From a virus, in IMG/VR virus record IMGVR_UViG_3300027833_001621, positions 1 through 54,115 of that record: 54,115 nucleotides of DNA. One strand, given 5' to 3'. This document shows, one piece after another, positions 37,400 to 45,961 of the stretch; position 1 is the first letter of the stretch, and every line of letters starts with the position of its first letter. The notes beneath the pieces were generated by a model. The model was given only the letters and a program-made list of their open reading frames with translations. It was not told where the DNA came from and did no database searches. Position numbers and translations under genes: made by a program.

Positions 37400-38980
37400 A
37401 TGGCATACACAATAGATACATACAGCAACGGAAGGTCTTGGAAAATTGAAGACGGTACCGTTGATCAGACTACTGATTTAAAATTAGTAGGTAAAAATTA
37501 CGCAGGTTACGGTGAAATACAAAATGAAAATATGGTATTTTTACTGGAAAACTTTGCAGGGCAAACTGAGCCACCAAGAAAGATATCAGGTCAAATTTGG
37601 TTTGATACAGGTAACTCAAAACTAAAATTTTATGACGGAATTAAATGGCGCACAACAGGCGGCGCAGAAGTTAGTTCAACAGTTCCAACAGGCCTTAAAG
37701 AAGGCGACTTTTGGTGGGATCAAAATAATGAACAGCTTTACACATATAATGGTGGCGACTTTGTACTTATTGGACCCCAGAGTGCAGGATCAGGCCAAAC
37801 ACAAATTGTAAGCCGTACAGTACGCGACACTACTGGATCAAGTAGAGGCATTATTACAGCAGTTGTAAACGATGAAGTTATATTTACTGTAAGTTCACAA
37901 GATTTTACAATTGATACAAGTGATGTAGACTCCAACATTTTAGGCTTTGATAGAATACGTCAAGGTCTTACATTAAAGAATACACTAAACAGTAGCGGTG
38001 GTATTACATCAGGTGACTGGAGACTAGTAGGAACGTCTACTAACTCAGAAAAACTTGGTGGATTAGCATCTACTTCATACGTACTAAAGACAGATGCTAA
38101 CTTTAGTCAACTAGCTCGCTTTTCAGATCTAGGTATTGCTATAGGTGATTCAAACGATTTAAAAATTAAACAAGAAATTATTACTGGTAACGGCACACAA
38201 GTAGAACGTCCGATAATTTCAAACGAAACTGGCGGCAGTATTGCATTTAAAGCTAAAAATACTTCAGGTGTTATAGTTAACTCAATACAAGTATTAGCAA
38301 ATGCAATTATTCCAGGTTACGTAAACGGTACAGAAACACAAAACAAGCCAACAGCAACACTTGCAACAATGGGTACAGCACAGTATCCTTGGCAAGAGAT
38401 GTATGCAAAAGACTACATTGGTTTAGGAACAGCTGCAAAAGGTCTAGTACTTGAAGACGATGTTGATGCATATGTATTTGACTTTACAAATGGCGTAGCT
38501 CCTCCTGCTAACTTACTAAGAAAACCAAGCAAAGCAGCAGCGGCAAATACAGTAGTTGTAAGAGATCAAGACGCTGATATCTATGCAAACTATTTCCAAG
38601 GTATTGCAACAGAAGCATTATATGCTGACTTAGCAGAAAAATATACTACAGATGCTGAATATCCAGTTGGCACAGTAATGGCAGTTAGTTTAGATGACGG
38701 TGCAGAAGCAACAATAGCAATGCGTGATACTATAGCAATTGGTGTTATATCATTAGAGCCAGCATACTTAATGAACAAAGCATGTGACGGACAAGCAATT
38801 GGCCTTAAAGGTCGTGTTCCTGTACGTGTAATTGGTCCTATTAGAAAAGGACATGCTGTATATGTTGATGAAAACGGATGTGCAAGCGATGTTGTTAACG
38901 GTGGTTGTATGGTAGGCATAGCACTTGAAACTAATCTCGATGAAGACGAGAAATTAGTTGAGTGCGTGTTGAAAGTATAA
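37400..38980 (+). CDS. Fibre-like structural protein, paralogue 3
   Basis: Third member of the fibre family, 526 residues. The shared N-terminal module is clear (KLVGKNYAGYGEIQNENMVF, LLENFAGQTEPP, GQIWFDTGNSKLKFY, GDFWWDQNNEQLYTYNGG). The C-terminal 110 residues differ from both neighbours: ADLAEKYTTDAEYPVGTVMA, a conserved GLKGRVPVRVIGPI and GHAVYVDENG. They resemble the compact LAEKY...D..Y..G.V domain often found at the ends of phage fibres, some of which act as intramolecular chaperones or peptidases; no catalytic residues can be named here. Its stop codon overlaps the next late promoter. Confidence 0.72.
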   Translation: MAYTIDTYSNGRSWKIEDGTVDQTTDLKLVGKNYAGYGEIQNENMVFLLENFAGQTEPPRKISGQIWFDTGNSKLKFYDGIKWRTTGGAEVSSTVPTGLKEGDFWWDQNNEQLYTYNGGDFVLIGPQSAGSGQTQIVSRTVRDTTGSSRGIITAVVNDEVIFTVSSQDFTIDTSDVDSNILGFDRIRQGLTLKNTLNSSGGITSGDWRLVGTSTNSEKLGGLASTSYVLKTDANFSQLARFSDLGIAIGDSNDLKIKQEIITGNGTQVERPIISNETGGSIAFKAKNTSGVIVNSIQVLANAIIPGYVNGTETQNKPTATLATMGTAQYPWQEMYAKDYIGLGTAAKGLVLEDDVDAYVFDFTNGVAPPANLLRKPSKAAAANTVVVRDQDADIYANYFQGIATEALYADLAEKYTTDAEYPVGTVMAVSLDDGAEATIAMRDTIAIGVISLEPAYLMNKACDGQAIGLKGRVPVRVIGPIRKGHAVYVDENGCASDVVNGGCMVGIALETNLDEDEKLVECVLKV

Positions 38981-38983
38981 ATA
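38976..38983 (+). promoter_or_regulatory. T4-type late promoter, perfect consensus
   Basis: TATAAATA, an exact match to the T4 late octamer, overlaps the TAA stop of the preceding gene and lies 30 bases before the ATG at 39014, with AGGAAGAAG as ribosome binding site. Confidence 0.85.
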
Positions 38984-39013
38984 ATAGTAGCACTTAATTA
39001 GGAAGAAGAAAAC

Positions 39014-39943
39014 ATGCCAGATTTAGTAAGGGGAGCCAACGATCCACAAGGCGCTTCTAGGATTACCGCAGCTAATTATAACGATCTACAATCATCTGTA
39101 GCAGACATACTTGGCGGCGGCTTTGCTGATACTGGTTATGGACAAGAACCTGTTAGTACAGCACTATTAGCAACGGATACAGTAAGAGCTGAACATATGA
39201 ATTTGTTAAGAGACGATATTAACAGAATTCAAGTACACCAAACTGGAAGTCTTAGTTCGTTATTAGAACTTGTTCCAGGAGAAAGGGTTAGTGCTAATGA
39301 CATCGGCGGCCTAGTTGATAAAGGATTTAATCAATTTGTTGCGGTTGTTAATATTTTAACAGCTAATAAAGATACAGTTGATGGAACACAAGTAACACTA
39401 GAAACAGCAACTACTAGTACACGCTTTGCAGCATGGAACGGTGAAGTAGTACATAGTTTTACAGCAACATTTGACACTCCAGAACATAGACGTGCTTATT
39501 TTAATGCAGGCGGAAAAATACAACTAAGTGCAACTATTGAAGGTGATACTACACAAAAAGGCGCAGACTGGAATTCCATATTAACAAATATGGGAACGAT
39601 TAAGTTTAGTGCTAACACAACTACAAAAACAGGATCAGCAGGATTATTGCAGCCTGTTGGTAACTACGATTTGACAACAAGTTATCAAAAAATATTTGAA
39701 CGTAGAGGGCAAGCAGATTACTACGCAGAAAATAGATTCTTTATCTATGCTAAAGAAGTAAGTAATCGAGCAATTCAATTTAGAGTAGAATTTCAGGACA
39801 ATGACCAGGGCGACCCAAATGATGATGAATTAATCCGCGGTACTTTAACTAGTATTGTTAAACAGTTAAGACCAACAGGGTCTTATGTATCTGTGGCATC
39901 ACCATCATACAGTACACAATCAGACTTATCAGCTGGAGATTAA
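39014..39943 (+). CDS. Structural protein, member 1 of a paralogous pair
   Basis: I do not recognise a named family in this 309-residue protein. It begins VRGANDPQGASRITAANYND, has a helical segment with MNLLRDDINRIQVHQTG at about 75-90, and then a beta-rich body with HRRAYFNAGGKIQLSATIEG and DWNSILTNMG. The body segment recurs in the next gene, so the two are tandem paralogues. Expression from a perfect late promoter and location at the end of the tail block argue for a virion protein, possibly a fibre tip, decoration or head-fibre-like subunit. No signal or membrane segment. Confidence 0.6.
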   Translation: MPDLVRGANDPQGASRITAANYNDLQSSVADILGGGFADTGYGQEPVSTALLATDTVRAEHMNLLRDDINRIQVHQTGSLSSLLELVPGERVSANDIGGLVDKGFNQFVAVVNILTANKDTVDGTQVTLETATTSTRFAAWNGEVVHSFTATFDTPEHRRAYFNAGGKIQLSATIEGDTTQKGADWNSILTNMGTIKFSANTTTKTGSAGLLQPVGNYDLTTSYQKIFERRGQADYYAENRFFIYAKEVSNRAIQFRVEFQDNDQGDPNDDELIRGTLTSIVKQLRPTGSYVSVASPSYSTQSDLSAGD

Positions 39944-39946
39944 TAC

Positions 39947-41044
39947 GTGGTAGCAACTGGCGGAATTATTAATAAGAGCGAATTTGTAGCGTTATCGGAT
40001 CGACTAGTCGCTGTACTAGGCAACGGCTCCGGACAAACTGGCTACGGACAATATGTGCCTTCGGCATTTTCGGCTTTACGCAATGCTGGGACACCAATAA
40101 TTGAACCCCTTCATTGGAATCAGTTACGTTTCGACATTAATAAAGCCTATAATCACCAAACTGGTGGAAACTCAGGAATAACAACAATTGACGATGGTGC
40201 TATTATCGGTGCAGATGCATCTGGCACAAGTGTTACTAGAATATCGGGTGATACATTTAGTATTAATGGTACTAACACTCTTGAAGGTATTAATGATTTT
40301 GATAGTAAAATTTCAGACATTGAATCTTCAGCTAATTCTATTGCTGCAGGACAGTTTGATCTTACTACAGGAAGACAAGCTGTAAATTCTTCAAGAACTA
40401 CGCCCTGGGGTGTTAATAATATTAATATTATGGTATATTCAGAATTTACTGTTGAGTTCGAAGGCGGATATACTACAACAAATAGTTCCGGCACTTCAAT
40501 GACAGCTAGTGCTTCAGACCATCGTAGACACTTTTTTAATGCCGGTGGTGAAATTAGATTAAGTGCAGCTCTTACTGGTACAACAGCAAAAGACACAGAC
40601 TGGGGCACAATGTTAGGTAACATGGGCCAAGTTATTTTTGGTAAAAATGCTACTACAAATGGTACAGGAACAGGCCGTGCAAGAGACGGATCAACTAACG
40701 TAGATAATGCCGGCGGCATTGAAAGTGCATTAGGTAATTATCAAGCAACAACCGGTTATCAATTAATATTCCAAAAGAACGGTTCTCAAGCAGAATACGC
40801 TGAAAACCTTGTAGCTATATATGTAAAACGAAATAATGCCGGTACTATATTAACATTCTTGTTTGAGTTTTACGATAATGACTCAGGAGATCAAACTGGT
40901 AGCGGCCCTGGTGTTGATGAAAATGTTCTAGCAAGCGGCGGAACACATACTTGCGGATTAGATTTTAAACGCCCTAATGCTTCAAACGGAGTTGATATTC
41001 CGGCACCAGCTGTAGCAGTTCAAACGGAATTACGCCTCACATAA
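39947..41044 (+). CDS. Structural protein, member 2 of a paralogous pair
   Basis: The 365-residue protein starts with GTG at 39947, supported by GGAG about 9 bases upstream and only a 3-base gap from the previous stop. It repeats the architecture of the preceding protein: LVAVLGNGSGQTGYGQ and LHWNQLRFDINKAYNHQTG near the N-terminus, then HRRHFFNAGGEIRLSAALTG, DWGTMLGNMGQVIFG and GNYQATTGYQLIFQKNG. The two therefore arose by tandem duplication. This copy is about 56 residues longer, much of it in the middle, with Gly/Thr/Ser-rich segments. Role unknown, presumably in the virion. It is the last gene of the late block. Confidence 0.6.
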   Translation: MVATGGIINKSEFVALSDRLVAVLGNGSGQTGYGQYVPSAFSALRNAGTPIIEPLHWNQLRFDINKAYNHQTGGNSGITTIDDGAIIGADASGTSVTRISGDTFSINGTNTLEGINDFDSKISDIESSANSIAAGQFDLTTGRQAVNSSRTTPWGVNNINIMVYSEFTVEFEGGYTTTNSSGTSMTASASDHRRHFFNAGGEIRLSAALTGTTAKDTDWGTMLGNMGQVIFGKNATTNGTGTGRARDGSTNVDNAGGIESALGNYQATTGYQLIFQKNGSQAEYAENLVAIYVKRNNAGTILTFLFEFYDNDSGDQTGSGPGVDENVLASGGTHTCGLDFKRPNASNGVDIPAPAVAVQTELRLT

Positions 41045-41047
41045 CAC

Positions 41048-41076
41048 TTGACAAATACTTTTTCAGGCTATATAAT
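41048..41076 (+). promoter_or_regulatory. Perfect-consensus sigma70 promoter heading the radical SAM cassette
   Basis: TTGACA (41048-41053), 17 bases, TATAAT (41071-41076): all 12 consensus bases at ideal spacing. It lies 4 bases after the stop of the last structural gene. Transcription would begin near 41083, giving a leader of about 17 bases that includes TGGAG before the ATG at 41100. No late octamer is present in this gap. Confidence 0.92.
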
Positions 41077-41099
41077 ATATATTATACCTGGAGAATTAT

Positions 41100-41447
41100 A
41101 TGGACGAAAGATTAGAACAAGCGTTAGACTTTTCAAACTACATGGTTACACTAAACAACCAGCGTAGAGTTATTCATGAACAATTTTTAGAAACTTGCGT
41201 ACATTATTTAAATGGCGGCAAATTTTCTATAACTCGAGATTTAATTACATTTTGCCAAACATTAAAATATAATGAACAAGATAGTGCAATTTTAATTGAT
41301 GATAACAACACTCCGATTGAAGTACAAGAGCTACAGAAATTTTTAGACGACATTCTTGATATTTACTTTACTACATCATATGAATATCTTGATGAGTACA
41401 ATAAAATTAAAAAGAACAGAAAAGTAGAAGGTCTTGTTAATTTATGA
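41100..41447 (+). CDS. Conserved-style phage hypothetical protein
   Basis: A 115-residue protein that I cannot assign. The N-terminus ALDFSNYMVTLNNQRRVIHE and a following helix (FLETCVHYLNGGKFSI) look conserved in style, and the protein appears all-helical and acidic at the C-terminal end before a basic KIKKNRKVEG. I recall similar short ORFs in marine T4-like phages, without function. It is the first gene after the consensus promoter, with a good GGAG ribosome binding site, and its stop overlaps the next ATG by 4 bases. Its lead position could suit a small regulator or scaffold, but nothing in the sequence shows that. Confidence 0.65.
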   Translation: MDERLEQALDFSNYMVTLNNQRRVIHEQFLETCVHYLNGGKFSITRDLITFCQTLKYNEQDSAILIDDNNTPIEVQELQKFLDDILDIYFTTSYEYLDEYNKIKKNRKVEGLVNL

Positions 41448-42304
41448 GTAAGGGTGTACTATTATTTGCACAAAATAATCACTCAATTGATTATATTAAA
41501 CAAGCAATATTTTGTGCTAAAAAAATTAAAAAACACCTTGGCATACCTGTAGCACTTGCTACAGACAATTCAGATTATCTAAAGGAAACGTATCCTTATT
41601 ACGAAAAGTATATTAGTCATGTAATAGAGTTAGATTGGTATGAATGCAAACAAAAGCGTACATATCGAGATGGTACTATGAGCAATAAAGATCTAGAATG
41701 GCGAAATCACGATCGCGCAACAGCATACAACATAACACCGTTTGATGAAACTATAGTAATGGATACTGATTTTATTATTGGTAATGATATTCTATTAAAT
41801 GCATTTGATACAGATCAAGACTTTTTAATATTTCGCCACATAACTGATGTTAATATGGATAGGCCAGACGAATATAGGTTCAATAAAATTAGTGATCGAA
41901 GTATAGACATGTACTGGGCTACGGTATTTTATTTTAAAAAGTCAGAAAGTATGCAACGGTTCTTTGATCTAATAACACACATTAAAGATAACTGGAACTT
42001 CTATAGACTTACATACCAGATTGTAAATAAAACTTATAGAAATGATTTTGCATTTAGTATTGCAATACATATGTTAAATGGCTTCCAGCGCACTAACTGG
42101 CCAAAAGTTTTACCAGGAAGACTATGGTTCACTAGTGATGCAGATGTATTAATAAAGTTAGAAGATGAAACTTATACTTTTTTATTAGATAAAAAGCATT
42201 GGGTAGGACACTATCATGCAGGTTCTATAAAAGATGCAAACATTCATATTATGAATAAATTTGCATTAGATAGATTTATTGACGAGGATTTAGTAAATGA
42301 GTAA
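41444..42304 (+). CDS. Glycosyltransferase-like protein (GT-A type), pair A member 1
   Basis: The 286-residue protein shows GT-A-like features: an N-terminal beta strand and helix (GVLLFAQNNHSIDYIKQAIF), a VALATDN strand, and DETIVMDTDFII with a DxD motif (D107-T-D109), where GT-A enzymes hold the metal and nucleotide sugar. A C-terminal HWVGHYHAGS with paired His residues could complete the metal site. The order and spacing recall GT8-like or small capsule-type transferases. Donor and acceptor are unknown. It overlaps both neighbours by 4 and 8 bases and has a paralogue immediately downstream. It is assigned by motif, not by close family recognition. Confidence 0.65.
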   Translation: MSKGVLLFAQNNHSIDYIKQAIFCAKKIKKHLGIPVALATDNSDYLKETYPYYEKYISHVIELDWYECKQKRTYRDGTMSNKDLEWRNHDRATAYNITPFDETIVMDTDFIIGNDILLNAFDTDQDFLIFRHITDVNMDRPDEYRFNKISDRSIDMYWATVFYFKKSESMQRFFDLITHIKDNWNFYRLTYQIVNKTYRNDFAFSIAIHMLNGFQRTNWPKVLPGRLWFTSDADVLIKLEDETYTFLLDKKHWVGHYHAGSIKDANIHIMNKFALDRFIDEDLVNE

Positions 42305-43136
42305 AGGATTTTGTTTATTAGCACAGAATAATTCAAATACAAACTACATTCGTCAAGCATATGCTCTTGCTCTTAGTTTACATTTGTATAATAAAGATCA
42401 AAAAATTAGTTTAATAACCAATGACGATGTTCCAACTGAATGGCAAAATGTATTTGATCAAATTATTCCTATTCCTTGGGAAGACAATGCTGAAGATAGC
42501 GATTGGAAAATACAGAATCGTTGGAAAGTTTATCATGCTAGTCCTTATGATGAAACTATTGTATTAGAAGCTGACATGATGATTACATCAGATATAACAC
42601 ACTGGTGGGAAGAACTAGCAAAACGTGAACTATTTTTTGTTAGCAATGTTAGAACCTATCGAGACGAAGTTATAACTAGCAGATTCTATAGAAAGACATT
42701 TGACGCAAACGATTTACCTAACTTATATAGTGCATTGCATTACTTTAAAAAGGGTGATACAGCAAAAGAGTTTTATAATCTATTAGAAATTATTGTAAAC
42801 AATTGGGCTTTGTTTTATTCTAAGTACGCACCAAACGAATATCAAAAATGGTGTAGCATTGATGTGTCAATGGCAATTGCTAGTAAAATATTAGGTAATG
42901 AGAAAGATATTACTGACCCTAACAGTTTTATTACATTTACACATATGAAACCACTTGTACAAGGATGGTATAATAAACCAGAAAAATGGACAAAGGTTAC
43001 TGGAAAATATTTTACTGACGGTAAATTATTCCTAGGAAATTACTTGCAAAACAGAGTACTACATTATGTTGAGGACGAATTCTTAACAGATGAATTATTA
43101 GAGAAGATGGAAAATGGAACTACACTTTTACCTTAA
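42297..43136 (+). CDS. Glycosyltransferase-like protein (GT-A type), pair A member 2
   Basis: A 279-residue paralogue of the preceding protein: MSKGFCLLAQNNSNTNYIRQ matches MSKGVLLFAQNNHSIDYIKQ, and DETIVLEADMMI matches DETIVMDTDFII. The first Asp of the DxD is replaced by Glu (E91-A-D93). This may still bind metal, or may mark altered activity. The middle has LYSALHYFKKGDTAKEFYNL and a C-terminal ITFTHMKPLVQGWYN in place of the paralogue's HWVGHYHAGS, so acceptor preference probably differs. It overlaps the previous gene by 8 bases and the next by 23. Function unknown beyond sugar transfer. Confidence 0.6.
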   Translation: MSKGFCLLAQNNSNTNYIRQAYALALSLHLYNKDQKISLITNDDVPTEWQNVFDQIIPIPWEDNAEDSDWKIQNRWKVYHASPYDETIVLEADMMITSDITHWWEELAKRELFFVSNVRTYRDEVITSRFYRKTFDANDLPNLYSALHYFKKGDTAKEFYNLLEIIVNNWALFYSKYAPNEYQKWCSIDVSMAIASKILGNEKDITDPNSFITFTHMKPLVQGWYNKPEKWTKVTGKYFTDGKLFLGNYLQNRVLHYVEDEFLTDELLEKMENGTTLLP

Positions 43137-43692
43137 CTTTAAAGATGATACAGGCGAAATTTGGAAACTAACAAATGAGTTAGATACTTCCACACCTTAC
43201 ATTGAAATTACTAGAGACACAATGTTAGAGTTTGCTAATGAAGATAAGAAGATGGACGACTATATGGTTATTCCGTCTAGTGATAAAACACTAAAATATG
43301 AAATTGTTCTTAAGCATAAAGATTTAGATATTTTTGATGTAGACAAGAGTGTACATCATCTTCCAAAAGTAACTAGTGTAGATACTAACAATGCATTTGT
43401 AATAACACAAAATTTAAAAAGTGCAACGTGGACAATTAGTTTAACACATGAACTTAGAGAATTATTGTCAAGCACTACATATTACAAAGATAAAAATCAA
43501 TACGTATATATTACACAAAAAGATAATCCAACAGTGTTGTTAGATACACTTGATATAAAAATGTATAATGTATTATATTCAGAAAGTTTTAATATGACAG
43601 AACAAAATAAAGAGGTTGCTCAGAACCCTAATGTGAGTTTATACTGTGGTAAAGTATTTGAAAACTATTTGCATATTCAGGAGACGGCATGA
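43114..43692 (+). CDS. Hypothetical protein inside the cassette
   Basis: I do not recognise this 192-residue protein. It appears mainly beta-stranded and acidic (YLNFKDDTGEIWKLTNELD, HHLPKVTSVDTNNAFVITQN, TWTISLTHEL), contains only one Cys, and has no DxD, SAM or hydrolase motif. Its ATG lies 23 bases inside the previous gene, preceded by GAGAAGATGG, and its stop overlaps the next ATG by 4 bases, so it is clearly part of the same translated unit. It could be a binding or scaffold protein for the enzymes around it; that is a guess from position only. Confidence 0.55.
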   Translation: MELHFYLNFKDDTGEIWKLTNELDTSTPYIEITRDTMLEFANEDKKMDDYMVIPSSDKTLKYEIVLKHKDLDIFDVDKSVHHLPKVTSVDTNNAFVITQNLKSATWTISLTHELRELLSSTTYYKDKNQYVYITQKDNPTVLLDTLDIKMYNVLYSESFNMTEQNKEVAQNPNVSLYCGKVFENYLHIQETA

Positions 43693-44582
43693 GTACTATA
43701 AAGGTAGTTGATCAAGATATTATATTCTTATCGTACGATGAGCCAAACGCAGAAAAAAATTATGCTGATCTGTGTAGCAAAGTTCCGTGGGCAAAACGTG
43801 TACATGGAGTAGAAGGTTCAGATGCCGCACATAAAGCATGTGCTGATTTAAGTGAAACGGAATACTTTGTTACTGTAGATGCAGATAATATTGTTGACCC
43901 AGAATTCTTAAATCAAGAAGTTGATTACGAAGCACTTGGATTGTCAGCAGAACATGTGTTTAGTTGGTGCGGTAAGTTACATGTCAACGGACTAATGTAC
44001 GGCAACGGCGGATTAAAGATGTGGACACGTAAGTTTGTACACAATATGAAAACACACGAACATTCAGAAGACGGTGACGAGCGTGGCAAAGTAGAATTTT
44101 GCTTTGACGACAAGTACTATCAGTTCAACGAAAACTTTAGTGTATCTTACACAAACGAAACACCTTGGCAAGCGTGGCGAGCTGGATTTAGAGAAGGTGT
44201 TAAAATGAGTTTAGATCAAGGATCTAAAGTAGAAGACTTGCGTAAAGTATGGTGGCAAAACTACCAGCGGTTGCTTATTTGGAGTCAAGTAGGTGCTGAT
44301 GTTAAAAATGGTATATGGAGTATACTAGGCGCACGACAAGGATGTTATCTAACAAACTGTACACCATGGGACTATGCTAACGTGCGTGACTTTGAATGGC
44401 TAAACAACTTTTGGGAAAAAGAAGTAAAGGGTGTAGATCCACTTCAAACATCTATTCATTTAGGAACTGAAATACTAAAAGGAACCGGTGCAGACATATC
44501 AACTACTCCGCTTGATGAACAACAGAGTAAGTTTTTTAAAAGCGTGTATCAAAACACTCCGAGAATAATTAGGTCTAGATGA
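43689..44582 (+). CDS. Glycosyltransferase-like protein (GT-A/GT2 type), pair B member 1
   Basis: The 297-residue protein begins DIIFLSYDEPNAEKNYADL and continues WAKRVHGVEG and AHKACADLSETEYFVTVDAD, a GT2-like nucleotide-binding start with DxD at D64-A-D66. The conserved YGNGGLKMW after residue 100 suits the acceptor-side loop of a GT-A fold, and PWQAWRAGFREGVKM follows near 160-175. I recall such proteins in marine phages annotated as glycosyltransferase or hypothetical. A paralogue is encoded at 52748. A GGAG ribosome binding site precedes the ATG, and the gene overlaps both neighbours by 4 bases. Substrate unknown. Confidence 0.65.
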   Translation: MSTIKVVDQDIIFLSYDEPNAEKNYADLCSKVPWAKRVHGVEGSDAAHKACADLSETEYFVTVDADNIVDPEFLNQEVDYEALGLSAEHVFSWCGKLHVNGLMYGNGGLKMWTRKFVHNMKTHEHSEDGDERGKVEFCFDDKYYQFNENFSVSYTNETPWQAWRAGFREGVKMSLDQGSKVEDLRKVWWQNYQRLLIWSQVGADVKNGIWSILGARQGCYLTNCTPWDYANVRDFEWLNNFWEKEVKGVDPLQTSIHLGTEILKGTGADISTTPLDEQQSKFFKSVYQNTPRIIRSR

Positions 44583-45961
44583 GCAACGAACAGCGTATAC
44601 AGATATTAGAAGAAAAACGTGAAAAAATAAACAGTGTAAGTTGTTCATTTTGTACAGCCAAGTGGCTACAAACTACTCTAATGTTACAGAATGGATATAA
44701 TCACAGTTGTCATCATCCTGCCCCGCATAAAATTCCGTTGCATGAAATTCAAGCAAATCCAGCGGCACTACACAACAGTAAGTTTAAAAAAGAACAACGT
44801 GCTAAGATGCTTAAAGGTGAGCGTCCTAAGGAGTGTGGATACTGTTGGAAAATTGAAGACTTAGATAAAAACTATTTTAGTGATAGACATTATAAAACAA
44901 GTGACTCTTGGGCTTGGGATAGATTTGAAGATATTGCTAAAAGCAATCCACAAGACGATGTGTACCCAAGTTACTTAGAAGTATCATTTAGTAATGCTTG
45001 TAACTTTGCTTGTGCATACTGTTCACCTGAGATTAGTAGCAAGTGGATGGAAGACGTAAAGCAAAACGGTCCTTATCCAACTAAACATGGCGCACACAAT
45101 TTAGATTATTTAGAACAAACAGGAAAAATGCCAATACCTAATAGAGAACACAATCCTTATGTAGAAGCATTTTGGAAATGGTTTCCTGATGCATTACCTC
45201 ATTTAAAAGTGTTGCGTATCACAGGCGGCGAGCCTACTATGTCAAAAGACACATGGAAGTTGTTAGATTATCTTATTGAAAATCCACGTAAAGGATTAGA
45301 CATTGCAATTAATACAAATGGCTGTGTAGAAGATGCACTAATTGATAGACTTATTTTTAAAGTTAATCAGCTTGCCGAAGTAGGTGTTAAAGTTGATGTG
45401 TATACTAGTTTAGAAAGTACAGGCAAACAAGCAGAATATGCTAGAGACGGTCTAGATTTTATGAAATGGCTTAAAAATGTAGATAAGATTCTTAAAGAAA
45501 CTAATGCAACAGTTGCAATGATGACAACCATCAACATATTAAGTTTACCTTCCTTTCTTGACTTTATGATGACCGTAATGGACTTCCGTAAAGAGTATAA
45601 CAATAGTTTTGACATTAATAGAATACCACTAAGCATTAATATAATGCATTGGCCACCGCATTTACAGTGTACACTACTTGATGTTGATTACCGTACAAAG
45701 ACAGCAAATACTATTGAAAAAGTATGTGAACAATGGTTAAAGTATTATACCAAAGAAAAATATGCTAGATTGTATTTAGAAGAGTTTGACCAAATAAAAA
45801 GATTGTGTGATTACTTGCGTAACACAGAGCCAGCAATAGAACATAGAGCGGACTTTGTAAGATACATACATGCATACGATAAGAGAAGAAACAAGAATTT
45901 TGCGGATACGTTTCCGCAATATATTGATTTAGTAGAGGAATGGAATGCCGAAACAGCCTGA
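44579..45961 (+). CDS. Radical SAM protein 1 with N-terminal Cys/His-rich domain
   Basis: The 460-residue protein has the radical SAM motif CNFACAYC (C141, C145, C148), which binds the 4Fe-4S cluster that cleaves S-adenosylmethionine, followed by GGEP near residue 217 for SAM binding. Ahead of it lies a domain with FCTAKW, SCHHP and ERPKECGYCW (C25, C44, C86, C89), positioned to bind an auxiliary cluster, similar to twitch/SPASM-type domains but N-terminal. A phage-style twitch-domain radical SAM protein is my best description. Reaction unknown: the family modifies peptides, nucleotides or sugars by hydrogen abstraction. It has a tandem paralogue immediately downstream and overlaps its neighbours by 4 and 17 bases. 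Confidence 0.85.
   Translation: MSNEQRIQILEEKREKINSVSCSFCTAKWLQTTLMLQNGYNHSCHHPAPHKIPLHEIQANPAALHNSKFKKEQRAKMLKGERPKECGYCWKIEDLDKNYFSDRHYKTSDSWAWDRFEDIAKSNPQDDVYPSYLEVSFSNACNFACAYCSPEISSKWMEDVKQNGPYPTKHGAHNLDYLEQTGKMPIPNREHNPYVEAFWKWFPDALPHLKVLRITGGEPTMSKDTWKLLDYLIENPRKGLDIAINTNGCVEDALIDRLIFKVNQLAEVGVKVDVYTSLESTGKQAEYARDGLDFMKWLKNVDKILKETNATVAMMTTINILSLPSFLDFMMTVMDFRKEYNNSFDINRIPLSINIMHWPPHLQCTLLDVDYRTKTANTIEKVCEQWLKYYTKEKYARLYLEEFDQIKRLCDYLRNTEPAIEHRADFVRYIHAYDKRRNKNFADTFPQYIDLVEEWNAETA

Noticed and set aside
40153-40719. A 188-codon open frame on the minus strand inside the last structural gene
   Set aside because: Its Pro/Val/Ser-rich translation is typical of a shadow frame, the sense frame is homologous to its neighbour, and no promoter or ribosome binding site supports it.
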